This document shows positions 42,412 to 51,977 of a DNA stretch of 64,000 nt, in pieces. The stretch is taken from contig DATGLP010000004.1 of NCBI GenBank assembly GCA_035294085.1, forward strand, positions 1-64,000, written 5' to 3'. A program made the position numbers and the translations under genes. A model generated the notes under the pieces. It was not told where the DNA came from. It made no database searches and saw only the letters and a program-made list of their open reading frames with translations. Position 1 is the stretch's first letter, and the number at the start of each line of letters is the position of its first letter. Source of the DNA: Acidimicrobiales bacterium (GTDB lineage: Bacteria; Actinomycetota; Acidimicrobiia; Acidimicrobiales; Bog-793).

Positions 42412-42932
42412 ACGGGGCGCGGGGTCCGCTCCGGTGCGGTTCCGGTCCGCCGTCCACCTCGTGGCGCACGAGGCCTCCGGCGGCCACTACGCCGAGCACG
42501 CGCGAGGCGGCGGACCTGCTCCGGCACAGGTGCCGCGACGAGGAGACGACCCTCCTCGTCGGAGCCGCCCGTGCGCGCCTGCCGAGGGCCTCGCCGACCT
42601 CGGGCTCGAGGTGATCACGGGGCGGCTACCGCAGCCCGCCATCACGAAGCTCCTTCCCCGATCCTGGGTTTCCTGCCAGGGGGAAGTCGCCGTCGCGGGG
42701 GCCGAGGCGCGAGCTCGCCCGTCCGGCGCTCCTCCCGCTCGGCCGGGTGGGAGAAGCAGTCTCCTCCCTCCGCCACCTGACCGGGCGCGCCGAGGTCACC
42801 TGCTCGGCGTGGACAGCGGCTGCGCCGCGGGTTCGTCGCCGGCCAGCCCGAGCGCCTCGTGGGCCGATCAGGGACCGGCTCGTCCCCGCCGAGCTCCTCG
42901 CCGGTTGCGGACCTCGGCCTAGGATCCCGACG
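42412..42932 (+). pseudogene. Decayed or frameshifted reading frame at the head of the glycan locus
   Basis: No single frame spans this interval, but protein-like pieces continue across frames. Frame 2 from about 42440 gives V-H-L-V-A-H-E-A-S-G-G-H-Y-A-E-H. Frame 3 then gives E-A-A-D-L-L-R-H-R-C-R-D-E-E-T-T-L-L-V-G. Frame 2 resumes with E-G-L-A-D-L-G-L-E-V-I-T-G-R. Near 42709-42800 frame 3 reads E-L-A-R-P-A-L-L-P-L-G-R-V-G-E-A. Joined, they look like the N-terminal part of a Rossmann or glycosyltransferase-like protein with at least two shifts. Either an old pseudogene or sequencing errors would explain this. Confidence 0.4.
42920..42925 (+). promoter_or_regulatory. -10 box of a probably leaderless transcript
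   Basis: TAGGAT ends seven bases before the GTG at 42933. There is no ribosome site in the gap. It would start the glycan operon with a leaderless message. No convincing -35. Confidence 0.45.
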
Positions 42933-44312
42933 GTGAGCGTCGGCGCTGCGGTGCCCGTGGCGGAGCCGGGCGCGCCGCGCGTCCTGCGCCGGGAGCTCGA
43001 CGCGACGAGGTGGCGGTGGCCGCTGCGCTGGCTGCGTGGGCTGCTCGCCCGCCTCGAGCTCGGTGCCGAGGGGGTCCTCGGCCAGGTTCCGGTGGGGCGG
43101 GAGGTCGTCGCGCGCGCGAACCTCCGACGCCTGCGGCGGGCTTGGCGCATCGAGTCCGAGCGCGAACGGGCGAGCCCGTCGTGGCTGCGGGCCGCCGAGC
43201 GGCGCGTCTACTCGCAGAACGGCGAGGATGGGATCCTCGCTGGCCTGTTCGAGCGCATTGGCGTCACCAATCGCTTCTTCGTCGAGATCGGCGCCTCGGA
43301 CGGGAGCGAGAACTGCACGCGACTGCTCGCCGAGGGCGGCTGGTCCGGGGTCTGGCTCGAGGCCGACCCCTCGCGTGTGCTGCGCGCGCGCCGCATCGCG
43401 GGGCCGGACGTGCGCGTCGTCACCGCGGCGGCGAGGCGCGAGACGATCGTCGGGGTCCTCGAGCAGGCGAACGTGCCGGCACGACCGGACCTCCTCGTCG
43501 TCGACATCGACGGCAACGACTTCTGGATTCTCGACGCGCTGCTGCGGTCCTTCGCGCCGCGCATCCTCGTTGCCGAGTACAACGCCGTGTTCTGGCCGAG
43601 CCAGTGGTGGACGTGCCCCTACCGAGCGGAGGCCGTCTGGGACGGGACGTTCCGGCACGGCGCCAGCCTGCTCGCCCTCGCCCAGCTCGCGCGCCGCGCT
43701 GGACTGGCGCTCGTCGGGTGCGACTCAGCAGGCGTGAACGCCTTCTTCGTCCAAGCTGACGAGGTCGAGCGAGCGGGTGTCCACCAGCCCGGCTCGGTCG
43801 CCGGGCACTACGTCGGACCTTGGTACTCGAGTGGCCTGTGGGGCCACCTGCGCTCGCGTCGGGCGCGGCTCCCGATGCTCGCCTTGGCGGATGGCGAGCT
43901 CCGAAGGATCGTGCTGCGCAAGGTCGCGTTCACGCATTCGCGCCGGGCCGCGGCGGCGGGCGAGCCTCTCGGGGTGCGGGTCACCGTCGAGAACGGTTCC
44001 ACGGCCCGCCTGTCGAGCGGGGAGCCGGCCCCCGTCCACCTCGTCCTGGCCTGGCAGGACGGGGGCAGCGCGGCGTGGGAGCGCGCCCGGCGGATCCTGC
44101 TGCCCTACCCCATCCCGCCGCGCTGCGTTCGAGAAGTCACGACCTGGGTTCCTGCCCCGCTCGTCGCCGGGCGACACGTGCTGATCGCAACCGCAGTGCA
44201 AGAAGGTGTGGCCTGGCTGCACCACCTCGAGCCCGGCGCCGTCGCTCGAGCCGAGCTCGAGGTGAGCGACGGGCGCGGGGTCGTCGCCCGTGGAGGAGGA
44301 GGACGTGTCTGA
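42933..44312 (+). CDS. FkbM-like SAM methyltransferase with C-terminal beta-sandwich domain
   Basis: This 459-residue protein has, at about 85-270, a Rossmann methyltransferase of the FkbM type: Y-S-Q-N-G-E-D-G-I-L, F-F-V-E-I-G-A-S-D-G-S-E-N-C-T-R, W-L-E-A-D-P, then D-L-L-V-V-D-I-D-G-N-D. At about 340-455 is a beta-rich domain beginning G-V-R-V-T-V-E-N-G, like the carbohydrate-binding tails of Wzt-type ABC proteins. It probably methylates a sugar of the surface glycan. The C-terminus overlaps the next gene by 8 nt. Confidence 0.72.
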   Translation: MSVGAAVPVAEPGAPRVLRRELDATRWRWPLRWLRGLLARLELGAEGVLGQVPVGREVVARANLRRLRRAWRIESERERASPSWLRAAERRVYSQNGEDGILAGLFERIGVTNRFFVEIGASDGSENCTRLLAEGGWSGVWLEADPSRVLRARRIAGPDVRVVTAAARRETIVGVLEQANVPARPDLLVVDIDGNDFWILDALLRSFAPRILVAEYNAVFWPSQWWTCPYRAEAVWDGTFRHGASLLALAQLARRAGLALVGCDSAGVNAFFVQADEVERAGVHQPGSVAGHYVGPWYSSGLWGHLRSRRARLPMLALADGELRRIVLRKVAFTHSRRAAAAGEPLGVRVTVENGSTARLSSGEPAPVHLVLAWQDGGSAAWERARRILLPYPIPPRCVREVTTWVPAPLVAGRHVLIATAVQEGVAWLHHLEPGAVARAELEVSDGRGVVARGGGGRV

Positions 44313-45264
44313 GCGCAGCGTGCACCTGCCGAGGCGGTCGGTGCTCTCGGTGCCCGCCTCGAGCGAGCGCTTCCTCGAGAAGGCACCGCAGGTCCCGGCC
44401 GACATGATCCTCCTCGACCTCGAGGACGGGGTCGCACCCGGCGAGAAGGCCGACGCGCGCCGCAAGGTGGTCGAGGCGATCCGCGAGCTCGCCTGGAACG
44501 ACCGCGTGCTCTGCGTTCGGCTGAACGCCTGGGACTCCGAGCACACGCTGCGCGACGTCCAGGAGGTCGTGGGGCGGGCGGGCGAGCGCCTCGACGAGGT
44601 GATGCTGCCGAAGGCCGAGAGCGCTGCGCAGGTGGTTGCGCTCGACCTCGTGCTCACCCAGGTCGAGCGGGAGTGCGGCCTTCCTCCTGGGCGCACGGGC
44701 ATCGAGGTGCAGATCGAGTCCGCCGAGGCGCTCGCCCACGTCGGCGAGATCTGCCGGGCGTCGCGCCGGCTCGAGGCGGTCGTCCTGGGGCCCGCCGATC
44801 TCGCGGCCTCGCTGCAGATGCCGACGCTCACCGGCGGCGAGCCGTCGCCGAGGTACCCGGGGGACGTCTTCCACTTCGCGCTCGCCTCGATCCTCGTCGC
44901 CGCCCGCGCGGCCGGCATCCAGGCGATCGACGGGCCCTACCTGCGCCTCGGCGACTTCGAGGGGCTGCGGGTGCTCGCGGAGCGCAGCTTCGCCCTCGGC
45001 TACGACGGCAAGTGGGCGATCCACCCCGACCAGGTCCCGGTGCTCAACGAGGTCTTCACGCCGAGCCAGGAGGACTTCGACCGGGCCCACGACGTCGTGG
45101 TCGCGCTCGACCGTGCCGCCGCGGTCGATGGGCGCGGAGCCGTGCGCTTCGCCGGGGAGATGATCGACGAGGCGACGCGCAAGATGGCGCTCAAGGTCGT
45201 GGCTCGGGGGCGGCTCGCGGGCCTCGAGCGCAGCCCGCGCGAGCCCGCGTCCACCGATGGCTGA
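44305..45264 (+). CDS. HpcH/HpaI aldolase / citrate lyase beta (CitE)-like protein
   Basis: This 319-residue TIM-barrel protein of the CitE/malyl-CoA lyase group has R-S-V-L-S-V-P-A-S near the start, D-L-E-D-G-V-A-P near 36-43, Q-I-E-S-A-E-A-L (metal-binding Glu) and V-L-G-P-A-D-L (metal-binding Asp), and D-G-K-W-A-I-H-P-D-Q near the end. Such enzymes cleave or form malyl- or citramalyl-CoA-type thioesters. GTG 44305 follows GGAGGAGGAGG; GTG 44290 is an alternative. It overlaps both neighbours by 8 nt although these are glycan genes, an odd partnership for a central-metabolism enzyme. Confidence 0.83.
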   Translation: MSERSVHLPRRSVLSVPASSERFLEKAPQVPADMILLDLEDGVAPGEKADARRKVVEAIRELAWNDRVLCVRLNAWDSEHTLRDVQEVVGRAGERLDEVMLPKAESAAQVVALDLVLTQVERECGLPPGRTGIEVQIESAEALAHVGEICRASRRLEAVVLGPADLAASLQMPTLTGGEPSPRYPGDVFHFALASILVAARAAGIQAIDGPYLRLGDFEGLRVLAERSFALGYDGKWAIHPDQVPVLNEVFTPSQEDFDRAHDVVVALDRAAAVDGRGAVRFAGEMIDEATRKMALKVVARGRLAGLERSPREPASTDG

Positions 45265-47692
45265 TGCGGCGCCGCCGGTCATCTGCTGCGCGGCCGTTGC
45301 CGAACAGCTGCCGGCGGCGCGCGCGCTCGACGACGCGGTCGCCAAGGTCTACCCGGGCGAGCGCCTCCGGCTCTTGCTCGTGGAGCGTGAGCCGTCCTCG
45401 GCGCTGCGCGGCGCGGGCGTGGTCGCGGCGAGCCTCGCCAGCCTCGCCAGCGAGGCGGACGTCCACGAGTTCGTCGCCTGCGCGGAGGGACCCGACCTCG
45501 CCGCGGCGCTCGCGCCGGCGTTCGTCGCGACGCTGCTCGCGAGCGAGCCGGGGCGCCCTGTCTGCTACCTGGCTCCGGAGGTCGCCCTCCTCGGTGCGCT
45601 CGAGGCGCTCGTGGCGCCGCTCGACCGGCACCCGGCCACGCTCGTCGCCCGCCTCCTCGCGCCGGTGCCCGAGGACGGGCGGACGCCGAGCCCCGCGGAG
45701 GTCGCCGCGGCGGGTGCCTTCGATCCGGGCATCGTGGCGGTGGCGCCGGGGGAGCGGGGAGCGGCCTTCGCCGCTTGGTGGCTCGCCGCGATGCGCCGCG
45801 CCGTTGCCCAAGAGGGCGCGCAGCCGAGCCGAGGCGCGCCCTTCCTCGACCTCGCGCCCGGCGCACTCGGTGCAGCGGTGCTGCGCGACCCGGGCCACGG
45901 CATCGCCTACTGGAACGCGGCCGAGCGCGGCCTCGAGCTCGCGGCGGACTCGAGCGTGACGGCCCAGGGCCGCCCCGTGCGGACCGTGCACTTCGCGGGG
46001 TTCGACCCGAACCAGGCGCACCTGCTCAGCACCTGGGCGGGGAGCCGCCCCCGGGCGCTCGCGAGCGCCAACCGGGCGATCGCCCAGCTGTGCAGGGAGC
46101 GGCGCGCGGCGCTCGCCGCCCACGCCGGCGCGCCGGCGGGGAACCCGCCGCCGGGCGAGCGCCTCGGCGACGGCGCGCGCCTCACCGCCGCGATGCGGCG
46201 CTGCTACCGCTCGGCCCTCGCCCGCGCGCTCGACGAGGGGGGCGAGCACCCCCCGGATCCCTTCGACGACGCGGGCCCGGCTCGCTTCTACGCCTTCCTC
46301 GCGAGCGCGGACCCGACGGACCACGAGATGCCGGTCCTCCCGCGCTTCCTCGCCGAGCTCCACCGGCGCCGCATCGACCTGCGCTGGCACTTCCCGCGCG
46401 TCGGGACGGTCGACGCCGCGGCGTTTCGCGTCTGGGTGGAGCAGCACGGCCTCGCCGAGGAACGGGTGCCGAGGGGGCTCGCGGACGCCCTCGCCGCGAC
46501 GCCGTGGTGGCGCGCGCCGACGGGCGTCGTGTGCGCGCCGCCGGGCGACCTCGCCGCGGGCGTCGCCGTCGCCGGCTACCTCCACGCGGACGTCGGCCTC
46601 GGCGAGGTGGCCCGTCGCACGCTCGAGGCGCTCGAGGCCCGCGGCGTCGCGACGAGCGCGGTGCCCCTCGGGCGCACCGAGGCCGGGAGCGCGAGGCGCG
46701 CCAGCGCCGCGCTCGGGCGGGCGGACCGGCGCATCAACGTGGTCTTCGTGAGCGCCGACCAGTTCCTCGGCTTCGCCTCGGTCGTCGGGCCCGAGTTCTT
46801 CGAGGGGCGCTACACCGTCGGGGCCTGGGTCTACGAGACCGAGCAGCTCGGAGTGGGCATGGCGCGCCACGCCGCGCTCGTCGACGAGATCTGGGTGCCG
46901 AGCTCGCACGTGCGCCGGGCGGTCGAGCCCTTCGTCGACCGGGCGGTCCACACGGTGCCCTACCCGGTCGACGCGCCGCCCGTGGATCGCGACTTCGACC
47001 CCGCCCGCCTGCGCATCGACCGCCCGTACCTGCTCTTCGCCTTCGACTTCCTGAGCTGCGTGCGCCGCAAGAACCCCTTCGGGGTGCTCGCCGCCTTCCG
47101 GCGCGCCTTCCGGCCCGGCGAGGGTCCGCTCCTCGTCCTGAAGAGCGTCAACGGGGCGCGCCGCCCCGGCGAGCTCGAGGCGCTCCTGCTCGCCGCGAGC
47201 GACCACCCCGACGTGCGCGTCGTGGACGCCCACCTCGAGGCCGCCGAGCGGGGCGCGCTGCTGGCCGGGGCGCTCGCCTTCGTCTCGCTCCACCGCGCCG
47301 AGGGCTTCGGGATGGCGATGGCCGAGTCGATGGCGCTCGGCCGGCCGGTCGTCGCCACCGCCTACTCGGGCAACCTCGACTTCATGGACGCACAGACCGC
47401 CTACCTCGTTCCCGCTGCGCGCGTCCCGGTCGGCGAGGGCGCCCCGCCGTACGATCCGGACGACACCTGGGCTGAGCCGGACCTCGAGGCCGCGGCCGAG
47501 GCGCTGCGGCGCATCTGGGCGGCACCGGAGGAGGCCGAGGCCGTCGGCCGTCGGGCGCGCGAGCGCGTGCTCGAGCGCGTCGGCGTCGAGCGGGTCGGCG
47601 AGCTGCTCGCCGCGCGCATCGCCTCGATCGAGCAGCTGCGCCGGCGCGGCTACCGCAGCAAGGTGCCGGCAGCGCTGCGCCGGATGCTGTAG
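45257..47692 (+). CDS. Two-module glycosyltransferase (GT8-like N-terminus, GT4 C-terminus)
   Basis: This 811-residue protein has an N-terminal module (about 1-290) resembling a nucleotide-diphospho-sugar fold, but without an obvious D-x-D. The middle has a conserved Y-W-N-A, F-A-G-F-D-P-N-Q-A-H-L-L-S segment also found in the protein encoded at 47786. The C-terminal GT4-type module (about 435-790) shows G-Y-L-H-A-D-V-G-L-G-E, R-K-N-P-F-G, S-L-H-R-A-E-G-F-G-M-A-M-A-E and A-T-A-Y-S-G-N-L-D-F-M, the donor-binding E-x(7)-E region. It should transfer sugars to a surface glycan. ATG overlaps the CitE-like gene. Confidence 0.78.
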   Translation: MADAAPPVICCAAVAEQLPAARALDDAVAKVYPGERLRLLLVEREPSSALRGAGVVAASLASLASEADVHEFVACAEGPDLAAALAPAFVATLLASEPGRPVCYLAPEVALLGALEALVAPLDRHPATLVARLLAPVPEDGRTPSPAEVAAAGAFDPGIVAVAPGERGAAFAAWWLAAMRRAVAQEGAQPSRGAPFLDLAPGALGAAVLRDPGHGIAYWNAAERGLELAADSSVTAQGRPVRTVHFAGFDPNQAHLLSTWAGSRPRALASANRAIAQLCRERRAALAAHAGAPAGNPPPGERLGDGARLTAAMRRCYRSALARALDEGGEHPPDPFDDAGPARFYAFLASADPTDHEMPVLPRFLAELHRRRIDLRWHFPRVGTVDAAAFRVWVEQHGLAEERVPRGLADALAATPWWRAPTGVVCAPPGDLAAGVAVAGYLHADVGLGEVARRTLEALEARGVATSAVPLGRTEAGSARRASAALGRADRRINVVFVSADQFLGFASVVGPEFFEGRYTVGAWVYETEQLGVGMARHAALVDEIWVPSSHVRRAVEPFVDRAVHTVPYPVDAPPVDRDFDPARLRIDRPYLLFAFDFLSCVRRKNPFGVLAAFRRAFRPGEGPLLVLKSVNGARRPGELEALLLAASDHPDVRVVDAHLEAAERGALLAGALAFVSLHRAEGFGMAMAESMALGRPVVATAYSGNLDFMDAQTAYLVPAARVPVGEGAPPYDPDDTWAEPDLEAAAEALRRIWAAPEEAEAVGRRARERVLERVGVERVGELLAARIASIEQLRRRGYRSKVPAALRRML

Positions 47693-47785
47693 GGCGCCGG
47701 TGCGGGCTCCGTGCCGGCTCGGCGCCGCTCGGGTAGCCTACGCGAGCGCCCTGGCGCGCCCCGACGCCGCATCGGAGCCTCGCTC

Positions 47786-50530
47786 GTGACGATCCACGCC
47801 TGCACGATCATCGCCCGCAACTACCTCCCCGCGGCGCGGGTCCTCGCCCGCTCCTTCGCCGAGCACCACCCGGGCGCGCCCTTCACGACGCTCGTCATCG
47901 ACGACGTCGACGAGGCCGTCGACGAGTCCGCCGAGCCCTTCGCCGTGCTCCGGCTCGACGACATCGGCCTCGAGGCCGGCGAGCCGCACCGCATGGCGGC
48001 CATCTACGAGGTCATGGAGCTCTCGACCGCCGTCAAGCCCTGGCTGCTGCGCACGCTCCTCGAGGGGGGCGCGGACGCCGCGGTCTACCTCGACCCCGAC
48101 ATCTACTGCTACGCCCCGATCGACGAGGTCGGCCGCCTCGCGCGCGCACACGGCATCGTCCTCACGCCCCACGTGCTCGAGCCGATGCCTCGCGACGGCA
48201 AGACGACGTCGGAGACCTCGATCCTGCTCTCGGGCATCTACAACCTCGGCTTCGTCGCCGTGAGTGCGGCGGCGAAGGACTTCCTCGAGTTCTGGCAGGA
48301 GCGGCTCCGGCGAGAGTGCGTCGTCGATCCGGCGAACATGCGCTTCGTCGACCAGCGCTGGGTCGACTTCGTGCCGGGCATGTTCGACGTGCACATCCTG
48401 CGCGACCCCGCCTACAACGTCGCCTACTGGAACCTCCACCACCGCCCACTCGGCTTCGACGGACGCCGCTACACGGTCGGGGGCGCGCCGCTGCGCTTCT
48501 TCCACTTCAGCGGCTACAGCCCGAGGGAGCCGCACCTGCTCTCCAAGCACCAGGGGCCGCGGCCTCGCATCCTGCTGTCGGAGCACGCCGTGCTGCGCCG
48601 CCTGTGCGACGAGTACGGCGCGGCGCTCCTCGCGGCCGGCTACGAGCGGGAGATCGAGCGCCCCTACGGCTTCGCGCGCCTCGCGAACGGCCTCGAGCTC
48701 GACCGGGCGATGCGCCGCGCCTATCGCGACGGGCTCGTGGCGGCCGAGCGCGACGGCGTCGAAGCGCCGCCGGATCCCTTCGACGCGCTCGACGCCGACG
48801 CCTTCCTCGAGTGGCTCAAGGCCGTGCCGTCCTCGCCGGGCGCCGCGGCGGGGCAGCCGAGGCTCTCGCGCTACCTCGCGGCTGCCTGGGCGCTGCGGCC
48901 CGACCTGCAGGCGGCCTTCCCCGAGCCCGAGGGCGCCGACTTCGACCGCGTCGTGGCGTGGTCCCGCCACGAGGCGGCGATGGGGCGCCTGAGCTACCAC
49001 TTCGTCCTCGACGACGACGCAGGCAACGAGCGGCCAGCGGTGACCGCCGGCGAACGTGCCGGCGAGCCGGCGCAGCTGCGGCCGGGGATCCGCATCGCCG
49101 GCTACCTCCGGGCCGAGACCGGGACCGGGGAGCACGGCCGCCTCACCGTCGCCGCCGTCGAGCGCGCCGGCATCCCGTACGCGACGCACGTCGACACGAC
49201 CCCGCTGAGCCGCCAGGAGCACGCCTTCGCGGGCCGCGACGAGGACGACCTCGACGTCAACCTCGTGTGCGTCAACGCCGACGAGCTGCCGAACTTCGCC
49301 CGGCGCGTCGGGCCGGAGTTCTTCCGGGGCCGCTACACGATCGGGCTGTGGGCGTGGGAGCTCGAGGTGTTCCCGGCTCGCTTCGCTGACTCCTTCGACT
49401 TCGTCGACGAGGTCTGGGCGAACAGCACGTTCTCCGCGAAGGCGATCGCCGCCGCGGCCCCGACGCCCGTGTTCGCCTACCCGCTCCCCATCGTCGCGCC
49501 GCAGCCCTCGCCGGCCTTCGACCTCGCCGGCCTCGGCGTGCCCGACGGCCCGTACTTCCTGTTCTGCTTCGACCTGCTGAGCGTCGTCGAGCGCAAGAAC
49601 CCGATCGGGCTCATCGAGGCCTTCTCGCGGGCGTTCTCGCCCGGCGAGGGACCCAACCTCGTCATCAAGGCGGTGAACCGGCGTCACGGGCTCGCCGCGC
49701 TCGAGGCGATGCGGTACGCGGCGGGCGACCGTCCCGACATCGTCATCCTGGACGAGCACCTCGATCCCGGCGACAACGCCGCGCTCATGGCGGGCTGCAC
49801 CTGCTACGTGTCGCTGCACCGCGCGGAGGGCTTCGGCCTGACGATGGCCGAGGCGATGGCGCTCGGCAAGCCGGTCATCGCGACCGCCTACTCGGGCAAC
49901 CTCGACTTCATGACGGCGGAGAACTCCTACCTCGTCGACTTCACGATGGGGAGCGTCCCGCGCGGCTGCGACCCCTACCCCGAGGGCGCGCCCTGGGCCG
50001 AGCCCGATCTCGACGACGCGGCCCGCCTGATGCGGCAGGTCGTCGCCAATCCCAAGGAGGCCGCCGAGCGCGGCGCGCGCGCACGGCGCGAGGTACTGGA
50101 GCGTCACGGGGTCGACGCGCGTGCTCGCTTCGTCGCGGCCCGCTACGCCGCCGCCCGACGCGCCCTCGAGTCGGGCAAGCCGCTCGCCGCGAGCACGCTG
50201 CCCGGGTCCGTCGTCCGGCCGGGCTCGGCGCCGGCCGGCCCGCCGCTCATCGAGCTCGCCAGGCGCCGACCGAACCCTGGCGGCGCCAGTCGCCTCGGTG
50301 CGCTCGGGCGCCTGGTGCGCAGGGCGGTGATCCGCCTCCTTCGCCATCACGACGCACCGCAGGAGGAGCTGAACCTCGCGCTCGCGCTCGCGATCGAGCA
50401 CCTGGCCCCGATCGTGACGAGGCTCGAGGCCGATCTCGCCGAGCTGCGCGCCCAGGTGCGCAGCCTCGGCCTGCGCGTCGAGCGCCTCGAGGATGGGCGC
50501 AGCGCGCCGAGCGGCGGGGCCGGCCGGTGA
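47786..50530 (+). CDS. Two-module glycosyltransferase (GT8-like plus GT4), paralogue of the preceding gene
   Basis: This 914-residue protein has an N-terminal GT8-like module beginning V-T-I-H-A-C-T-I-I-A-R-N-Y-L-P-A-A with D-P-D-I-Y-C-Y (a D-x-D motif near 100) and N-L-H-H-R-P-L. The GT4 module starts near 440 (G-Y-L-R-A-E-T-G-T-G-E) and includes R-K-N-P-I-G and S-L-H-R-A-E-G-F-G-L-T-M-A-E. The C-terminal 45 residues form a coiled coil. Unlike its neighbour it keeps the D-x-D, so both modules may be active. The GTG at 47786 was chosen because family similarity begins there; TAGCCT at 47734-47739 is a possible -10. Confidence 0.8.
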   Translation: MTIHACTIIARNYLPAARVLARSFAEHHPGAPFTTLVIDDVDEAVDESAEPFAVLRLDDIGLEAGEPHRMAAIYEVMELSTAVKPWLLRTLLEGGADAAVYLDPDIYCYAPIDEVGRLARAHGIVLTPHVLEPMPRDGKTTSETSILLSGIYNLGFVAVSAAAKDFLEFWQERLRRECVVDPANMRFVDQRWVDFVPGMFDVHILRDPAYNVAYWNLHHRPLGFDGRRYTVGGAPLRFFHFSGYSPREPHLLSKHQGPRPRILLSEHAVLRRLCDEYGAALLAAGYEREIERPYGFARLANGLELDRAMRRAYRDGLVAAERDGVEAPPDPFDALDADAFLEWLKAVPSSPGAAAGQPRLSRYLAAAWALRPDLQAAFPEPEGADFDRVVAWSRHEAAMGRLSYHFVLDDDAGNERPAVTAGERAGEPAQLRPGIRIAGYLRAETGTGEHGRLTVAAVERAGIPYATHVDTTPLSRQEHAFAGRDEDDLDVNLVCVNADELPNFARRVGPEFFRGRYTIGLWAWELEVFPARFADSFDFVDEVWANSTFSAKAIAAAAPTPVFAYPLPIVAPQPSPAFDLAGLGVPDGPYFLFCFDLLSVVERKNPIGLIEAFSRAFSPGEGPNLVIKAVNRRHGLAALEAMRYAAGDRPDIVILDEHLDPGDNAALMAGCTCYVSLHRAEGFGLTMAEAMALGKPVIATAYSGNLDFMTAENSYLVDFTMGSVPRGCDPYPEGAPWAEPDLDDAARLMRQVVANPKEAAERGARARREVLERHGVDARARFVAARYAAARRALESGKPLAASTLPGSVVRPGSAPAGPPLIELARRRPNPGGASRLGALGRLVRRAVIRLLRHHDAPQEELNLALALAIEHLAPIVTRLEADLAELRAQVRSLGLRVERLEDGRSAPSGGAGR

Positions 50531-50650
50531 GCAGACCGGGGCGCCGCCGACCGCGTCGGTGGCGGGATGGATGGCTCCTCGCACACGCGCCGGACGACGA
50601 GGCGAGCCGGGGGAGCGCGCGACGGCCATGGTGAGCGGCAGGTGGCGGCG

Positions 50651-51970
50651 GTGAGCGACGAAGGCGTGGCGGACGTCGACCTCGGTCTGCCCGTGCCGCC
50701 GGGCGCGCGCCACCGGCTCGCCCGGCGACTGGTGGCGAAGCTCGCCTGGCCGATGCTTCGCCACCAGGTCGCGCTGAACCGCCGGTCAGCTGCCGCGCTC
50801 GACGACCTAGCCAGTCGGGTCGCGCGCCTCGAGGGACTCGTCGAGCGCCTCGCCGAGTACGAGGCGAGGCTCGGGCAGCTCGAGGGCAGCCTCGCGCACC
50901 ACTCTGAGGTTCTCACGCGCCAGGACGTCGCTCTCGAGCGCCACGAGCAGATCGTGGCGCGCCAGGACGTCGGCCTCGACGACCTGCGCGAGCGGATCGA
51001 GCGGGTCGCCGACGAGATCGACCTCGTCCACCGGCAGGTCTTCGCCCGCTACCACGAGGGCATCGCCGACGTCCGTTCGGAGCTCGGCGAGCTCGGTTCG
51101 GAGCTCGGCGAGCTCGCAAGAGGCGTCGACGACGGGCGGCGCCTCCTCGAGGAGCACGCCCGGCGCCTGGACCGGGCCGTCGCGGACTTCTGGCCTCGCC
51201 TGGCGCAGGTCGATCTCGTGCTCGCGGACCTGAGACGGGCGCTGCCCAGCCCGCCGCCTCGCGAGGTCGTCGAGGCCGCCCCCTCGGCCTTCGAGCAGCT
51301 CTACGACTCGTTCGAGTACGCGTTCCGCGGCCCGCCCCACCTCATCGAGGAGCGGGTCCGCCCCTACCTCGCCGACGTGGCGCAGCTTCCCGACCTCGGG
51401 CCCGTCCTCGACGTGGGCTGCGGCCGGGGCGACTGGCTGCGCGTCCTTCGCGAGGCCGGCATCGACGCCTACGGGGTGGACACGAACCGAGCCGCGGTCG
51501 AGAAGGCCCGGCAGGCGGGCCTGCGCGTCGAGCTCGAGGACGCGATCGCGCACCTCGCCCGCCTGGAGGCGGGCTCGCTGCGGGCCGTGAGCGCCATCCA
51601 CCTCGTCGAGCACCTCGAGACCGGTGCGCTCATCGAGCTCCTCGACCGTGCCTTCGTCGCGCTCGGCGCGGGGGGCCTCCTGCTCCTCGAGACCCCGAAC
51701 CCGGAGAACGTGGCTGTTGGTGCCTCGTCGTTCTACCTCGACCCGACGCACCGGGCGCCGCTGCCGCCCGGTCTGCTCGCCTACCTCGTCGGGGCGCGGG
51801 GGTTCACCTCGGTGGAGGTGCGCCCGCTCACCCGTGCCGAGGGGAAGGCGCTGCTGCGCCTCGACGACGAGGAGTCCCCCTGGGCGAGGGACCTCGCGCC
51901 GGTGCTCGAGCTCTTGAACGCTCGCTTCCTCGAGTCCCAGGACTACGCGCTGCTCGCGAGGAAGCCCTGA
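50651..51970 (+). CDS. SAM methyltransferase with long coiled coil
   Basis: This 439-residue protein has a heptad-rich coiled coil at about 50-195 (repeated L-x-x-L/R-x-x-R-V-x-x-L and E-L-G-E-L-G-S-E-L-G-E-L), then a class I methyltransferase domain with V-L-D-V-G-C-G-R-G-D-W at about 254-264, G-V-D-T-N and a later H-L-V-E-H-L segment. The arrangement recalls chain-terminating methyltransferases of WbdD type, in which a coiled coil measures polysaccharide length. That role here is inference. GTG 50642 is an alternative start. Confidence 0.75.
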   Translation: MSDEGVADVDLGLPVPPGARHRLARRLVAKLAWPMLRHQVALNRRSAAALDDLASRVARLEGLVERLAEYEARLGQLEGSLAHHSEVLTRQDVALERHEQIVARQDVGLDDLRERIERVADEIDLVHRQVFARYHEGIADVRSELGELGSELGELARGVDDGRRLLEEHARRLDRAVADFWPRLAQVDLVLADLRRALPSPPPREVVEAAPSAFEQLYDSFEYAFRGPPHLIEERVRPYLADVAQLPDLGPVLDVGCGRGDWLRVLREAGIDAYGVDTNRAAVEKARQAGLRVELEDAIAHLARLEAGSLRAVSAIHLVEHLETGALIELLDRAFVALGAGGLLLLETPNPENVAVGASSFYLDPTHRAPLPPGLLAYLVGARGFTSVEVRPLTRAEGKALLRLDDEESPWARDLAPVLELLNARFLESQDYALLARKP

Positions 51971-51977
51971 GGGCCCC

